The notes beneath the pieces were generated by a model that worked only from the letters and a program-made list of their open reading frames with translations, made no database searches and was not told the origin of the DNA. A program made the position numbers and the translations under genes. Below, piece by piece: positions 1 through 7,751 of a stretch of DNA of 13,435 nucleotides. The DNA is from Spirochaetales bacterium (GTDB lineage: Bacteria; Spirochaetota; Spirochaetia; DSM-27196; SLST01), in contig JANQQY010000699.1 of assembly GCA_028284845.1 (NCBI GenBank), positions 1-13,435 of the forward strand, in the 5' to 3' direction. Every line of letters begins with the position of its first letter. Positions within the stretch are counted from its first letter, which is position 1.

Positions 1-1
1 G

Positions 2-616
2 CCGGCAGCAAGCGTCGGCGCGATCTTCGGACTTGGCCAGGGTCTGGTCTACGTTTCTCTGGGCAGCACCCTCGGCGCCCTCCTCGCCTTCCTGATTGGC
101 CGCTACTTCGCGCGCGAGACGGTTCGAAAGGCCGTCGCCACCAATCCGACGTTCGCCGCGATCGATTCAGCGATCGGTCGAGAGGGCTGGAAGATTGTGG
201 GTCTCATGCGACTTTCGCCGCTTGTTCCCTTCAGCCTCTCGAACTACTTCTACGGCATCACCGCCGTGAAGACCCTCCCCTACACGCTCGTCTCCTGGAT
301 CGCCATGCTTCCGGGCACAGTGATGTACGTCTACATCGGTACCGTGGTTGGTCTTGCAGCATCGGGCGAGGCAGTCGGCATGAGCACCGGTCGCCTCATC
401 CTTCTTATTGTGGGACTCCTGGCCACTGTTCTCGTGAGCGTCATCATCACGCGCATTGCCAAGAAGGCGATCTCAGAGCGTGGGCTTGATGCGACAAACG
501 ATAGCGCAGACTCAGATGCAGCCAACAGCGAGAGTGTTGCGGCAGCCACCTCCCAGGAAGAGGGCTGTGCGGACGACCTTGACATCCGCGTACCTGCTGA
601 TCTGAAGAAGGACTAG
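2..616 (+). CDS. TVP38/TMEM64 (SNARE_assoc) family membrane protein, 5'-truncated by the window edge
   Basis: The reading frame is open from the first bases of the window, so the methionine at 197 is internal and the true start lies upstream; about 204 C-terminal residues are visible. The sequence carries the family core: an N-terminal hydrophobic stretch ending in LIGRYFARE, then a RLSPLVPF motif, NYFYGIT, and LPGTVMYVYIG, followed by a last membrane segment around LILLIVGLLATVLVSVII. This matches the SNARE_assoc domain (PF09335) of DedA/TVP38 inner-membrane proteins, which are linked to lipid scrambling or envelope homeostasis; the exact substrate cannot be told. The final 45 or so residues form a low-complexity tail rich in Asp, Glu, Ser and Ala ending in DLKKD, predicted cytoplasmic, which is not part of the family core. 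The stop is TAG at 614-616. Assignment to the family is firm; the function is not. Confidence 0.88.
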   Translation, partial: PAASVGAIFGLGQGLVYVSLGSTLGALLAFLIGRYFARETVRKAVATNPTFAAIDSAIGREGWKIVGLMRLSPLVPFSLSNYFYGITAVKTLPYTLVSWIAMLPGTVMYVYIGTVVGLAASGEAVGMSTGRLILLIVGLLATVLVSVIITRIAKKAISERGLDATNDSADSDAANSESVAAATSQEEGCADDLDIRVPADLKKD

Positions 617-625
617 ACTCTCTCC

Positions 626-648
626 GGGGCCGACGGCCGTCGGCCTCG
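626..648 (+). terminator. Palindromic hairpin after the TVP38 gene
   Basis: Ten bases after the TVP38 stop lies a perfect 18-bp palindrome (628-645) of the form GGCCGAC-GGCC-GTCGGCC, extended outward by a G-T and two G-C pairs. It can form a stem of about 10 bp with a GGCC loop. There is no T-run after it, so if it terminates transcription it is not a textbook intrinsic terminator; it could also protect a 3' end. Confidence 0.5.
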
Positions 649-666
649 CTCTCAACCCACCTCAAA

Positions 667-685
667 GCGGCTCGCAGTAAGCCGC
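667..685 (-). terminator. Candidate terminator hairpin for the lipoprotein gene
   Basis: Read on the minus strand, a 6-bp stem GCGGCT / AGCCGC encloses a 7-nt loop and is followed by TTTGAGG, a short T-run. It lies about 53 nt past the lipoprotein stop, between two convergent genes. The stem is GC-rich but short and the T-run is weak. Confidence 0.35.
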
Positions 686-738
686 AATCGAATTCGACTG
701 ACAGAGAAGATGCCGCCTCCTAACAACGGCGCGACAGT

Positions 739-1785
739 CTACGGCGTTGCCGTCTGTGCGCTCCAGTCCGCGGCCCGAAACGTGGGTGACGAACCGGTGA
801 AGCCGACTCGGTTCAGGCTCTCGGTGTCCGCGAGACCGGAGGAGTCCACGGGCGCAGGAGCAAAGGAGATGCCGGTAGGTGTCCGCGGATCCGGACCGCT
901 TCCCGGGTTGTCGTCATAAGCGACGTAGTCAATAAAGGTCGATGAATCGCTATCGTCGCAGCTTCCAACGCAGAGCCCGACCCCACCCACCTGAAACGTC
1001 GAGCCCAGAATTCGGCCAACGGCAATCTCATTGGGCGCATCGGTCGTGGTCCCTTCGACAACTCGCACCATTCCGCCGGAGGGATCGATCAACCATTCGT
1101 CGGGAGCAGAGAAGTAGACGAGTTCGGACTCGAGCTCCAAATCGATCCGGAGTTCGAGTTCAGAAAGATCAAACTCACAGCCACCCGGGTTGGTGATCTC
1201 CACGAACTCATCTGCGCCTGAGACGCCCCCAACCTCGTTTATGTAGATGCGTTCGGCCGGGGCGCCAATAGAGAGGCGAAAATCGGTGGCGTCGTCTGAG
1301 CCAAACGTGTCTACTACGAGGTAGTAGGTCGTGCCGGCGACGGCCTCCCAGACGACTCGTTCCGGCATGAGATTGGCGTTCTGCGAGGCAGCACCGGGAA
1401 CACACATCGCAGGATCATCGTGGGCGAGCCCGGAACCCGTATCGACGAGCACGAGAAGGTCAAGGTCGGTCGTGAACTGATCGAGCGATGCCGCGACCGG
1501 TCCGGATTGCAGTGCGTCAAACTCGAACACTGTCTCTCTTCCTATGGTTGGGAAGGCACTGCAATCCCACGAATCGATCAGATCGCTCGACCCGGTTGCC
1601 GCGGTGCTTCGCTCGATGATTGCCCCGCAGGGCGATGATGCAACGACGGAGAGGAGCTCTGCTTGATCGTCAGGATCGACGGCTCCCTGGGAATCGTCGG
1701 GCACCGGCGCATCCGTTGGGGACGGACAGCCAGTCAGGGCGAGAGTGACAATCAGAGAAAGGAGGACAAGGCCGCAGCTCCGCAT
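739..1785 (-). CDS. Putative lipoprotein with pre-peptidase C-like and lamin-tail (LTD) domains
   Basis: A 348-residue protein with a type II signal peptide: a short basic n-region (MRSCG), a hydrophobic core, and a lipobox LTGC with the lipid-modified Cys at residue 20, followed by a Pro/Asp-rich linker. Residues about 51-174 resemble a pre-peptidase C-terminal beta-sandwich (TVFEFDAL, LDLLVLVDTG, TYYLVVDTFG, FRLSIG). Residues about 178-348 look like a lamin-tail domain (INEVGG, ADEFVEITNPG, FIDYVAYDD, TESLNRVGF near the end). No catalytic domain is visible, so it is probably a surface-exposed adhesive or scaffolding lipoprotein. The frame runs open far upstream, antisense to the ABC ATPase, but the signal peptide fixes the start near 1794-1785. 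GAGG at 1799-1796 is 10 nt from ATG 1785, 7 nt from GTG 1788 and only 1 nt from ATG 1794; I chose 1785, but 1794 is possible if the mRNA is leaderless. Function unknown. Confidence 0.78.
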   Translation of the reverse strand: MRSCGLVLLSLIVTLALTGCPSPTDAPVPDDSQGAVDPDDQAELLSVVASSPCGAIIERSTAATGSSDLIDSWDCSAFPTIGRETVFEFDALQSGPVAASLDQFTTDLDLLVLVDTGSGLAHDDPAMCVPGAASQNANLMPERVVWEAVAGTTYYLVVDTFGSDDATDFRLSIGAPAERIYINEVGGVSGADEFVEITNPGGCEFDLSELELRIDLELESELVYFSAPDEWLIDPSGGMVRVVEGTTTDAPNEIAVGRILGSTFQVGGVGLCVGSCDDSDSSTFIDYVAYDDNPGSGPDPRTPTGISFAPAPVDSSGLADTESLNRVGFTGSSPTFRAADWSAQTATP

Positions 1786-1799
1786 CACGCGCATACCTC

Positions 1800-1827
1800 G
1801 TTGTATCGCCTGAGCGCGAAGTGTCAA
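1800..1827 (-). promoter_or_regulatory. Candidate sigma70-type promoter of the lipoprotein gene
   Basis: On the minus strand a perfect TTGACA (1827-1822) is followed after 16 nt by TACAAC (1805-1800). The predicted transcription start falls at about 1793, almost on the first ATG at 1794, so the transcript would be leaderless or nearly so. The match is by eye and the -10 box is only 4/6. Confidence 0.35.
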
Positions 1828-1854
1828 CTCCAGTCTGCGGCGTCGGGCGCAAAA

Positions 1855-1882
1855 GGTGTCCATGACCGGTAATCTTGACACC
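1855..1882. promoter_or_regulatory. Inverted repeat in the divergent intergenic region, candidate operator
   Basis: GGTGTC (1855-1860) and GACACC (1877-1882) form a perfect inverted repeat separated by 16 nt, with a small ACCGGT palindrome (1865-1870) close to the centre. It sits between the divergent lipoprotein and exporter genes, just upstream of the exporter start, and the right arm overlaps a plus-strand TTGACA (1875-1880). Placement fits a shared operator, but no cognate regulator is in view. Confidence 0.3.
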
Positions 1883-1893
1883 AGGACCGCGTA

Positions 1894-2916
1894 GTGCACC
1901 ATGATCGGGTGAACTCTCCTCTGATAGAAGCAGAATGTCTCACCAAGACCTATCGGGTTCGGAGATCGAAGCCGGGACTCGTTGGCGCACTCCGGGGACT
2001 CGTCAGCGGCGCAGATCAGACGGTCGTCGCTGTTGAAGATGTGAGCTTCGCCATTGGTCCGGGTGAGACGGTCGGGTACATCGGGAAGAACGGTGCGGGG
2101 AAATCGACGACGATCAAGATGCTGACGGGGATCCTCGTGCCAACGAGCGGATCGGTCACGGTTGCCGGCATAGAACCGTCTAGGAACAGGACGGAGAACG
2201 GGAAACGAATCGGCGTAGCGTTTGGCCAACGTACGAGTCTCAACTGGGACATCCCGGTGCGCGAGTCGTTTCGTCTCTTGCGAGAGATTTATCGGATTCC
2301 TGTCGACGCGTTCGAGCGCAACGTTCAGATGTTCAACGAGGTGCTTGGCATTGAGCCGCTGTTGGGAACGCCTGTTCGGAAGCTGAGCCTGGGGCAACGG
2401 ATGAAGTGCGATCTCGCCGCGGCCTTCCTTCATGATCCAGAGATCGCCTATCTGGACGAGCCGACGATAGGGCTCGACGTGGTCGCGAAGGATGCCGTCC
2501 GAGCGTTCATCAATCACGTCAATCACGAACGCGGAACGACGGTCATCCTGGCAACGCACGATCTTCAGGACATCGAGAAGATCTGCAACCGCGCCATGAT
2601 CATTGACGCCGGTCATCTTGTCTACGACGGACCGCTCGAACAAATCTTTGACAGACATGCTCTCCACAAGGAGATTCGATTTGACCTTCGAAGCGAGCCC
2701 TCACCACAGAGCGTAGACACCATCACGCAGATGCCTGGGGTCGAGCCGCTGGAGGTCGACGGGCATCTCGTTCTGCTGGCGGTTGACCCGGCGCAGAGTG
2801 CCACATCTGACGTGGCGCGCGCCGGCCTCGACCTTCTGGACGTTGCGGATCTGAGCCTTTCTGATCCCGGCATTGAGTCAGTCGTGAAGTCGATCTACGA
2901 GGAGAAACTTAGCTGA
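1894..2916 (+). CDS. ABC-2 type exporter ATP-binding protein (COG4586-like)
   Basis: A 340-residue nucleotide-binding subunit that would power the two membrane proteins encoded directly after it. Visible motifs are Walker A GKNGAGKST (residues 64-72), Q-loop Gln112 in FGQR, signature LSLGQ (164-168), Walker B AYLDEP with catalytic Glu189, D-loop GLD (193-195) and switch His222 in ATHD. After about residue 255 there is a roughly 85-residue C-terminal extension typical of exporters of this class. The start is GTG 1894, supported by AGGA at 1883-1886 with 7-nt spacing; an in-frame GTG at 1909 is the alternative. The stop overlaps the next start (TGATG), so translation is coupled. Together with the next two genes it matches the uncharacterised COG4586/4587/3694 exporter type, some members of which are annotated as viologen exporters; the substrate here is unknown. 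It is not the ATPase of the sugar-importer operon on the other strand, being of the exporter class. Confidence 0.9.
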   Translation: MHHDRVNSPLIEAECLTKTYRVRRSKPGLVGALRGLVSGADQTVVAVEDVSFAIGPGETVGYIGKNGAGKSTTIKMLTGILVPTSGSVTVAGIEPSRNRTENGKRIGVAFGQRTSLNWDIPVRESFRLLREIYRIPVDAFERNVQMFNEVLGIEPLLGTPVRKLSLGQRMKCDLAAAFLHDPEIAYLDEPTIGLDVVAKDAVRAFINHVNHERGTTVILATHDLQDIEKICNRAMIIDAGHLVYDGPLEQIFDRHALHKEIRFDLRSEPSPQSVDTITQMPGVEPLEVDGHLVLLAVDPAQSATSDVARAGLDLLDVADLSLSDPGIESVVKSIYEEKLS

Positions 2917-3713
2917 TGGCAATCCGTGCATACGCGGCTCTGGGAGTTCAACGGGCACAGGTGGCGTTGACCTACCGGCTCTCGCTCGCCACGGGGATCC
3001 TGACGGGGCTCGTCCGCATCCTCGTCCTCTATTATATATGGCGTGTTGTCTACCAGGGCGAGTCGGTCTTGCAGGGCTTTACTCTCCAGGAGATGACCAC
3101 CTACCTCTTTGTGAGCTTTGTCCTGCGGAACTTCTACAGCTTCCAGACCGAAACCTCTATATCATCAAAGATCCGTGACGGCAGTGTTTCATTTGAATTG
3201 ATCAAACCACTCAACTACCAGATGGCGAGGTTCGCAGAGTCTCTTGGATCGGTAGTGGTTGAGGGCGTCCTGATTGGAATCGTCGTGGCAACGGTGGGAT
3301 GGATCGCCTTTGGGATGTCCGGCCCTGCCACCCCGGTAGCCGCGGCGGCGTTTGTTGCCAGTCTCGTCCTGAGCCTCATGATCAACTTCGCGATCTGCTT
3401 CCTCGTCGGCCTCGTCTCGTTCTGGTCAACATCGGTGTTCGGCATCGTGAATAGCAAGCGCCTCATCGTGGAGTTCTTCTCGGGCGCGCTTGTGCCCCTG
3501 GCCTTCTTTCCCGCATGGCTTCGAACCATCGCGCAGTGGCTGCCCTTCCGCGGCATCGTTTCTACGCCCGTCATCATCTACCTTGGTCAGGTGAGCGGCG
3601 AGCGCATGTGGGCCGAGCTCGCGGTGCAGGCGGCCTGGATCGTCGTGATGTGGCTTGCAGGCGCAGCCGTCTGGCGGCTCGCGACGCGAAGGCTTGAGGT
3701 GAACGGTGGATAG
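2916..3713 (+). CDS. ABC-2 type exporter permease, first subunit (COG4587-like)
   Basis: A 265-residue polytopic membrane protein with about six hydrophobic segments, starting with LATGILTGLVRILVLYYIW and ending with VQAAWIVVMWLAGAAVW. It contains the features expected of this permease type: an N-terminal segment AQVALTYRLSLATG, a DGSVSFELIKPLNYQ loop after the second hydrophobic segment, and a FFPAWL motif before LPFRGI. The start overlaps the ATPase stop by one base, with GGAG at 2901-2904 eleven nt upstream. It probably pairs with the following, distinct permease to form a heterodimeric pore. The substrate cannot be inferred from the sequence. Confidence 0.85.
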   Translation: MAIRAYAALGVQRAQVALTYRLSLATGILTGLVRILVLYYIWRVVYQGESVLQGFTLQEMTTYLFVSFVLRNFYSFQTETSISSKIRDGSVSFELIKPLNYQMARFAESLGSVVVEGVLIGIVVATVGWIAFGMSGPATPVAAAAFVASLVLSLMINFAICFLVGLVSFWSTSVFGIVNSKRLIVEFFSGALVPLAFFPAWLRTIAQWLPFRGIVSTPVIIYLGQVSGERMWAELAVQAAWIVVMWLAGAAVWRLATRRLEVNGG

Positions 3714-4503
3714 GACACGACCGCTCAGGATCTACCTGCTCCGCGTCGCACAGAATGTCCAGGCGCAGGCGGAGTATCGGCTCGATTTCGTGATTGGAAA
3801 CCTTGCGACCGTCTTGCGACAAGCGGTTGGTCTTGCCTTCGTCTGGGTCATCTTCGAACGGGTCGGTTCGTTGGGAAGCTGGACGCTCGCCGAGGTGATG
3901 GTCATCTACGGACTCGCGGGAGTTCCGCTCGGCCTGTTTGAGCTTCTCTTCAACGGGCTCTGGCGAATCAACGGTATGATCCGACTCGGCGAGCTCGATC
4001 GGTTCCTGCACAGACCCGGCGGACCCCTCCTCTACGTGATGACGACCGACAGTGCGCTACACGGAGTGGGCGATCTGGTGACCGGCCTCATCATTTTTGC
4101 CGTTGGGGCTGCACAGGTCGGGCTCAGCTGGAGCCTTGGGTCGGTGCTGTTTACCGTCGGTGCGATCGTCTGCGGAACAGTGCTGCATTTCTCAATCAAC
4201 CTCATCTCTGCAAGTGTCTCGTTCTGGGTCGTCGGACTCAGGAGCTCGCTCATGTACGGCGTTCACTCATTGAGCGAATTCACCAAGTACCCGCTTACGA
4301 TCTATGCGAACCCCATTCAGCTGCTGCTCACGTGGGTTGTTCCATTCGGATTCGCTGGATTCTATCCTGCGGCGATCTTGCTCGATCGACCCGAAACCAC
4401 GTGGATCGCAACGCTGCTGCCGCTCGTAACGGGCGCTTTTTTTGCCGTGTCATTGCTGATCTGGCGGGCCGGACTTCGGACCTACGAGAGCACCGGCTCG
4501 TGA
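3706..4503 (+). CDS. ABC-2 type exporter permease, second subunit (ABC2_membrane_6 / COG3694-like)
   Basis: A 265-residue membrane protein with about six membrane segments. The loop IRLGELDRFLHRPGGPLLYV (residues about 93-112) is characteristic of the ABC2_membrane_6 family (PF06182). Near the C-terminus YANPIQLLLTWVVPFGFAGFYPA is another conserved stretch, equivalent to the FFPA region of the first permease. The start is GTG 3706, eight bases inside the preceding gene, with GAGG (3696-3699) at 6-nt spacing. It is the last gene of the exporter operon; its stop is only 41 nt from the stop of the convergent oxidoreductase gene. The equal length of the two permeases suggests an old duplication, though the sequences have diverged. 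Confidence 0.86.
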   Translation: MDRTRPLRIYLLRVAQNVQAQAEYRLDFVIGNLATVLRQAVGLAFVWVIFERVGSLGSWTLAEVMVIYGLAGVPLGLFELLFNGLWRINGMIRLGELDRFLHRPGGPLLYVMTTDSALHGVGDLVTGLIIFAVGAAQVGLSWSLGSVLFTVGAIVCGTVLHFSINLISASVSFWVVGLRSSLMYGVHSLSEFTKYPLTIYANPIQLLLTWVVPFGFAGFYPAAILLDRPETTWIATLLPLVTGAFFAVSLLIWRAGLRTYESTGS

Positions 4504-4510
4504 CTCTCTA

Positions 4511-4522
4511 CGCTTCGAAGCG
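4511..4522. terminator. 12-bp palindrome between convergent operons
   Basis: CGCTTCGAAGCG is a perfect 12-bp palindrome in the 41-nt gap between two convergent stop codons. It could act in both directions as a weak terminator or pause site, but the stem is short and no T-run follows on either strand. Confidence 0.25.
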
Positions 4523-4544
4523 GGCGATCGTTAGCGCCAGGTGG

Positions 4545-5903
4545 TCACGGCGCTGGAAGTATCGACCCGCCATCCCTCATCGTTGATTGCAGAGCGGCTA
4601 CGTCGATCTCTTGGACGGCAGACCCGACCCTCGACGCAAGGGCGGATGCAACCCCGGCAGCCTCACCCATTTGGTTGCAGTTGATCATGACTCGAGTGCC
4701 GCCAAAGGCCCATGGATCAGCATCGATCGATCGCCCGGCGATGAGGAGGTTGCGCACGCCTCTGGGGACGAGTGACCGATAGGGTATGCGATAGAATGGT
4801 GCGAACGGCTCCCCCTCGGGCTTCCATCGGCTCCATATGTGTTCTGCAGTAAACGACGAACGGAGTTCGCGCCCGTCCAGAAATTTGAGATGCGTGGATC
4901 CGTCCTCAGGATCGTGAAGGTCGGGCGGATAGGTTCCATTGGCAATGCCATCCTCAAACGCCCGCCCTTCAAGAAGGTCATCGCCGGTCAGGCGATAGAG
5001 GCATTCGAAGTGGCGGGACTCCCTGATTCCCACTCGTGAGGGAAGATCGATGAGGGAGATCGAAGTCTCCAGCGGGGCGTAGGCGCGAATGAACTCCATC
5101 ACCTGCGCGACGTTCCTCCTGCCGCGCATCTCCGCGGCGGTCAGGGAGCGAACGTCGGTTGGGTCCATGTCAAAGACGTGGAGATCGAAGTGGAGTGAGA
5201 CATTGGAGGCATCCGGAACGAACCCGTACCAGCCCTTGTCTTTCTGAATACCGAACTCCGGGCCGTGTCGCCGAAGCTGCTCGGTGAGATTCCAGATATC
5301 GCGGGGCGGCATACCTTCAATCTTTGCGCAGGTCGTCCCGGGCATGATAGAAGTCGGCTTCCTAAACGGGACGCCCGCCGCGGCCGCAAGGTCACCATCC
5401 CCGGAAGCGTCCACGTAGTTTTTGGCACGGATGGCCACGCGCCCGGACTTCGTCTCCAAGAGTGCGGCCGAGATAGAATCTCCGTCCATGAGAACGGAGC
5501 TGAACCGCGAATGAAAGAACGGCTCAACTCCCGCCTCATCGGCGACGAGATCATCAAGGACGAGCTTCATAACTTCCGTGTTGTACTCGATGTGCGTTCG
5601 CTCGTTCACGTCGAGCACCGCGGCCCCGCGTCGAACGAGCTCATCGATGACCTCAACCGAAAGTCCCCCGATGATCTGCGTCGTCCCATCGACCGCGTGA
5701 ATACGATGCCAGTGGTTCACCATGGAGAGCGTAGCGGTCCCACCAAAGCAGTTCGCCATCTCCACCAGAGCGACCGATGCTCCCAACCGAGCCGCGCGAA
5801 CCGCTGCGAAGACCCCGGTGGCGCTCCCGCCAATCACACAGACATCGACGTCTGCTATGACAGGGACCTCCCGGCGAGGCTCATGTACGACCATGCTACT
5901 CAT
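4545..5903 (-). CDS. FAD-dependent oxidoreductase (FAD_oxidored, PF12831 type)
   Basis: A 452-residue flavoprotein, full length for the family. An N-terminal Rossmann beta-alpha-beta unit (DVDVCVIGGSATGVFAAVRA, residues 18-37) is followed by the acidic residue of ALVE at 45-48, then NCFGGTATLS (51-60), a second FAD-contacting motif YVDASGDGDLA (163-173), and the C-terminal LLIAGRSIDADPWAFGG with NCNQMGEAAGVASALA (386-423). The dinucleotide motif reads GGSATG, with Ser in place of the usual third Gly. There is no signal peptide, so it is cytoplasmic. The start ATG 5903 overlaps the upstream permease stop by 4 bp (ATGA); ATG 5894 is possible because AAAGG lies 9 nt before it. As the last gene of a sugar-type importer operon it probably oxidises the imported compound or a derivative of it. 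The substrate is unknown. Confidence 0.88.
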   Translation of the reverse strand: MSSMVVHEPRREVPVIADVDVCVIGGSATGVFAAVRAARLGASVALVEMANCFGGTATLSMVNHWHRIHAVDGTTQIIGGLSVEVIDELVRRGAAVLDVNERTHIEYNTEVMKLVLDDLVADEAGVEPFFHSRFSSVLMDGDSISAALLETKSGRVAIRAKNYVDASGDGDLAAAAGVPFRKPTSIMPGTTCAKIEGMPPRDIWNLTEQLRRHGPEFGIQKDKGWYGFVPDASNVSLHFDLHVFDMDPTDVRSLTAAEMRGRRNVAQVMEFIRAYAPLETSISLIDLPSRVGIRESRHFECLYRLTGDDLLEGRAFEDGIANGTYPPDLHDPEDGSTHLKFLDGRELRSSFTAEHIWSRWKPEGEPFAPFYRIPYRSLVPRGVRNLLIAGRSIDADPWAFGGTRVMINCNQMGEAAGVASALASRVGSAVQEIDVAALQSTMRDGGSILPAP

Positions 5904-6781
5904 CCTTTCACCGACCCTATCTGGATTCCCTTGACGAAGTACTTCTGGAGATAGGGATAGACCACCAGAATAGGGAGGATCGAGGCGAGAATCGTAGCCG
6001 CCCGGATGCCCTGAATTGAGTGCCGTCTACTAAGGTCAGCCTCAAGCGCCTGATCGGGCTGCTGCGCCTCCGCGATGATGTTCCGAAGGTGGATCTGGAG
6101 CGGCTCGAGCTCCGAGCGCGTTATATAGAAGAGTGCGTTGATGTAGTTGTTCCAGTAACCCACCGCGTAGAAGAGACCAATGGTCGCAAGTGTCGGAACC
6201 ACGAGCGGGAGCATGATTCGTGAGAAGACGGTCATATTGGACGCACCGTCGATCTTCGCCGCCTCCTCCAGTTCAACCGGCGTGCTCTCAAAGAAGCTCT
6301 TCACGATCAGCATATTGTAGACCGAGAGGGCTGCCGGGAAGATCAGTGCCCAGATCGAGTTGAGCAGCCCAAGCCCTCGCATCAGGAGATACATCGGCAC
6401 AATGCCGGGATGGAAGAGCATCGTGAACACGTAGGCGATGGTAAGCCCCTTGCGGGCGGAGAAGTACCTGCGGGAGAGAGGATAGGCAGCGAGCGTCGTC
6501 AGGGTGAGCGCGATCAAGGTGCCCACACTCGTCACCACTACGCTGATGAGGAGTGATCGCAAATACTTCGATGAACCAACGACGTAGACAAAGGTATCTA
6601 CCTGGAAGTCACGTGGGACGATTCGGACCTCGCCACGCATGTTCGCGACGGTTCCGCTGAAGGCTTGGGCAACGACGGTGACAAAGGGATAGAGCATCGC
6701 CACGATCGCGATGACAAGAATGATCCCCAGGGTCAGTGACACCAGGCCGTCGCTCACCACAGTTCGCCGTTTTGTTACCAT
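5900..6781 (-). CDS. Carbohydrate ABC importer permease, YtcP type (CUT1-like)
   Basis: A 293-residue inner-membrane permease with about six membrane segments, the first at residues 12-32. The cytoplasmic EAA loop, which docks the ATPase, is plain: EEAAKIDGASNMTVFSRIMLP (172-192, EAA...DGA...P). The C-terminus ends YPYLQKYFVKGIQIGSVKG, a hallmark of the LplB/YtcP/LipO group of importers for oligosaccharides or uronate-containing glycans. The gene overlaps the upstream permease by 7 bp and the downstream oxidoreductase by 4 bp, so the three are translationally coupled. It would form a heterodimer with the LplB-type subunit. No ATPase of the importer class is encoded in the operon. Confidence 0.92.
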   Translation of the reverse strand: MVTKRRTVVSDGLVSLTLGIILVIAIVAMLYPFVTVVAQAFSGTVANMRGEVRIVPRDFQVDTFVYVVGSSKYLRSLLISVVVTSVGTLIALTLTTLAAYPLSRRYFSARKGLTIAYVFTMLFHPGIVPMYLLMRGLGLLNSIWALIFPAALSVYNMLIVKSFFESTPVELEEAAKIDGASNMTVFSRIMLPLVVPTLATIGLFYAVGYWNNYINALFYITRSELEPLQIHLRNIIAEAQQPDQALEADLSRRHSIQGIRAATILASILPILVVYPYLQKYFVKGIQIGSVKG

Positions 6782-7740
6782 ATGCTTCGGTCCATGAATC
6801 TGCGGGTAATCGCGTTCGCTGTGACGATCATCATCATGCCAACGAGTGAGTTGAAGAAGCCGATGGTTGCCGAATAGCTGTATCGCTGTGCTCCAAGGCC
6901 GGTTCGAAAGACGTAGGTGCCAATGACATCGCCGGTCTCGTAGACAGTCGGGTTATAGAGGGCAAGCACCTGCTCTGTGCCCCAGATCAGGATGTAGCCG
7001 AGTCGAATCAGCAGAAGCAGAACAATGGTTGGCGCGATGGATGGAATGGTGATGCTGATGATGCGCCGGAGCCGGCTCGCACCGTCGATAGTCGCAGCCT
7101 CAAAGAGCTGTGGGTCAATAGAGATGATTGAGGCGATAAAGATGATCGATCCCCACCCCGACTCCTTCCAGATCGCGGTCAGGACGATGATCCCGCGGAA
7201 GAGCTCGGGCTGGGTAAGATAGAGGACACGCTCAAGCCCCAGGGCACTGCGTAGCTGGTTCAGGGTTCCGTTACTCCCCAAGATCGTGAACGCCAGCCCG
7301 GCAACTACGATCCACGAAACAAAGTGAGGGAGGTAGAGAATCGTCTGACTCGCACGCTGCACGAAACGGTTCTTGATCTCCGTGATGACAATCGCGAGAA
7401 CAATGGGGATGGGGAAGAAGAAGATCGTCTTGTAGATATTGATGACAAGCGTGTTTCGTAGGACGGCCCAAAAACGACGATCACCAAAGACCTCGGCGAA
7501 GTTCGGAAAGCCAACCCATTCGCTCTCGCGAAACCCTTGGAAGATGTCAAAGTCCTGGAACACAATGACGAGTCCCAGCATGGGGACGTACTGAAAGAGT
7601 ATCACGAATCCGAACGGAATGAGCGACATCAACAGAAGTTCGCCATTCCCAAAACGCTTCTGATCAGACCTGTGGGTCGCGGTGCGCGAGAGCGCAGCCG
7701 TGCGACGCGGAGGCCGCCGCACAGCGTGCTGGGTTTCCAT
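6775..7740 (-). CDS. Carbohydrate ABC importer permease, LplB type
   Basis: A 321-residue permease. The first 30 residues are a basic, Arg-rich cytoplasmic tail; the first membrane segment is LLLMSLIPFGFVILFQYVPM (35-54), followed by the family motif GLVIVFQDFDIFQGF and GFPNFAEVF. The EAA loop reads FEAATIDGASRLRRIISITIP (213-233). This matches LplB-type permeases, which pair with YtcP-type subunits. The start ATG lies 11 nt after the binding-protein stop with no clear Shine-Dalgarno sequence, suggesting translational coupling or re-initiation; the stop TAA overlaps the next start by 7 bp. Confidence 0.92.
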   Translation of the reverse strand: METQHAVRRPPRRTAALSRTATHRSDQKRFGNGELLLMSLIPFGFVILFQYVPMLGLVIVFQDFDIFQGFRESEWVGFPNFAEVFGDRRFWAVLRNTLVINIYKTIFFFPIPIVLAIVITEIKNRFVQRASQTILYLPHFVSWIVVAGLAFTILGSNGTLNQLRSALGLERVLYLTQPELFRGIIVLTAIWKESGWGSIIFIASIISIDPQLFEAATIDGASRLRRIISITIPSIAPTIVLLLLIRLGYILIWGTEQVLALYNPTVYETGDVIGTYVFRTGLGAQRYSYSATIGFFNSLVGMMMIVTANAITRRFMDRSIW

Positions 7741-7751
7741 GAGAGACGGCC

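Noticed and set aside
1795..2667. The minus-strand open frame of the lipoprotein runs about 290 codons further upstream, fully antisense to the ABC ATPase.
   Set aside because: The extension has no protein-family features, while a signal peptide with lipobox begins at about 1785-1794 and the plus strand carries all ABC ATPase motifs. It is a by-product of GC-rich codon use.
5265..5954. A 229-codon plus-strand open frame opposite the FAD oxidoreductase.
   Set aside because: Low-complexity Arg/Pro/His-rich translation with no recognisable domain, entirely antisense to a gene with clear FAD motifs.
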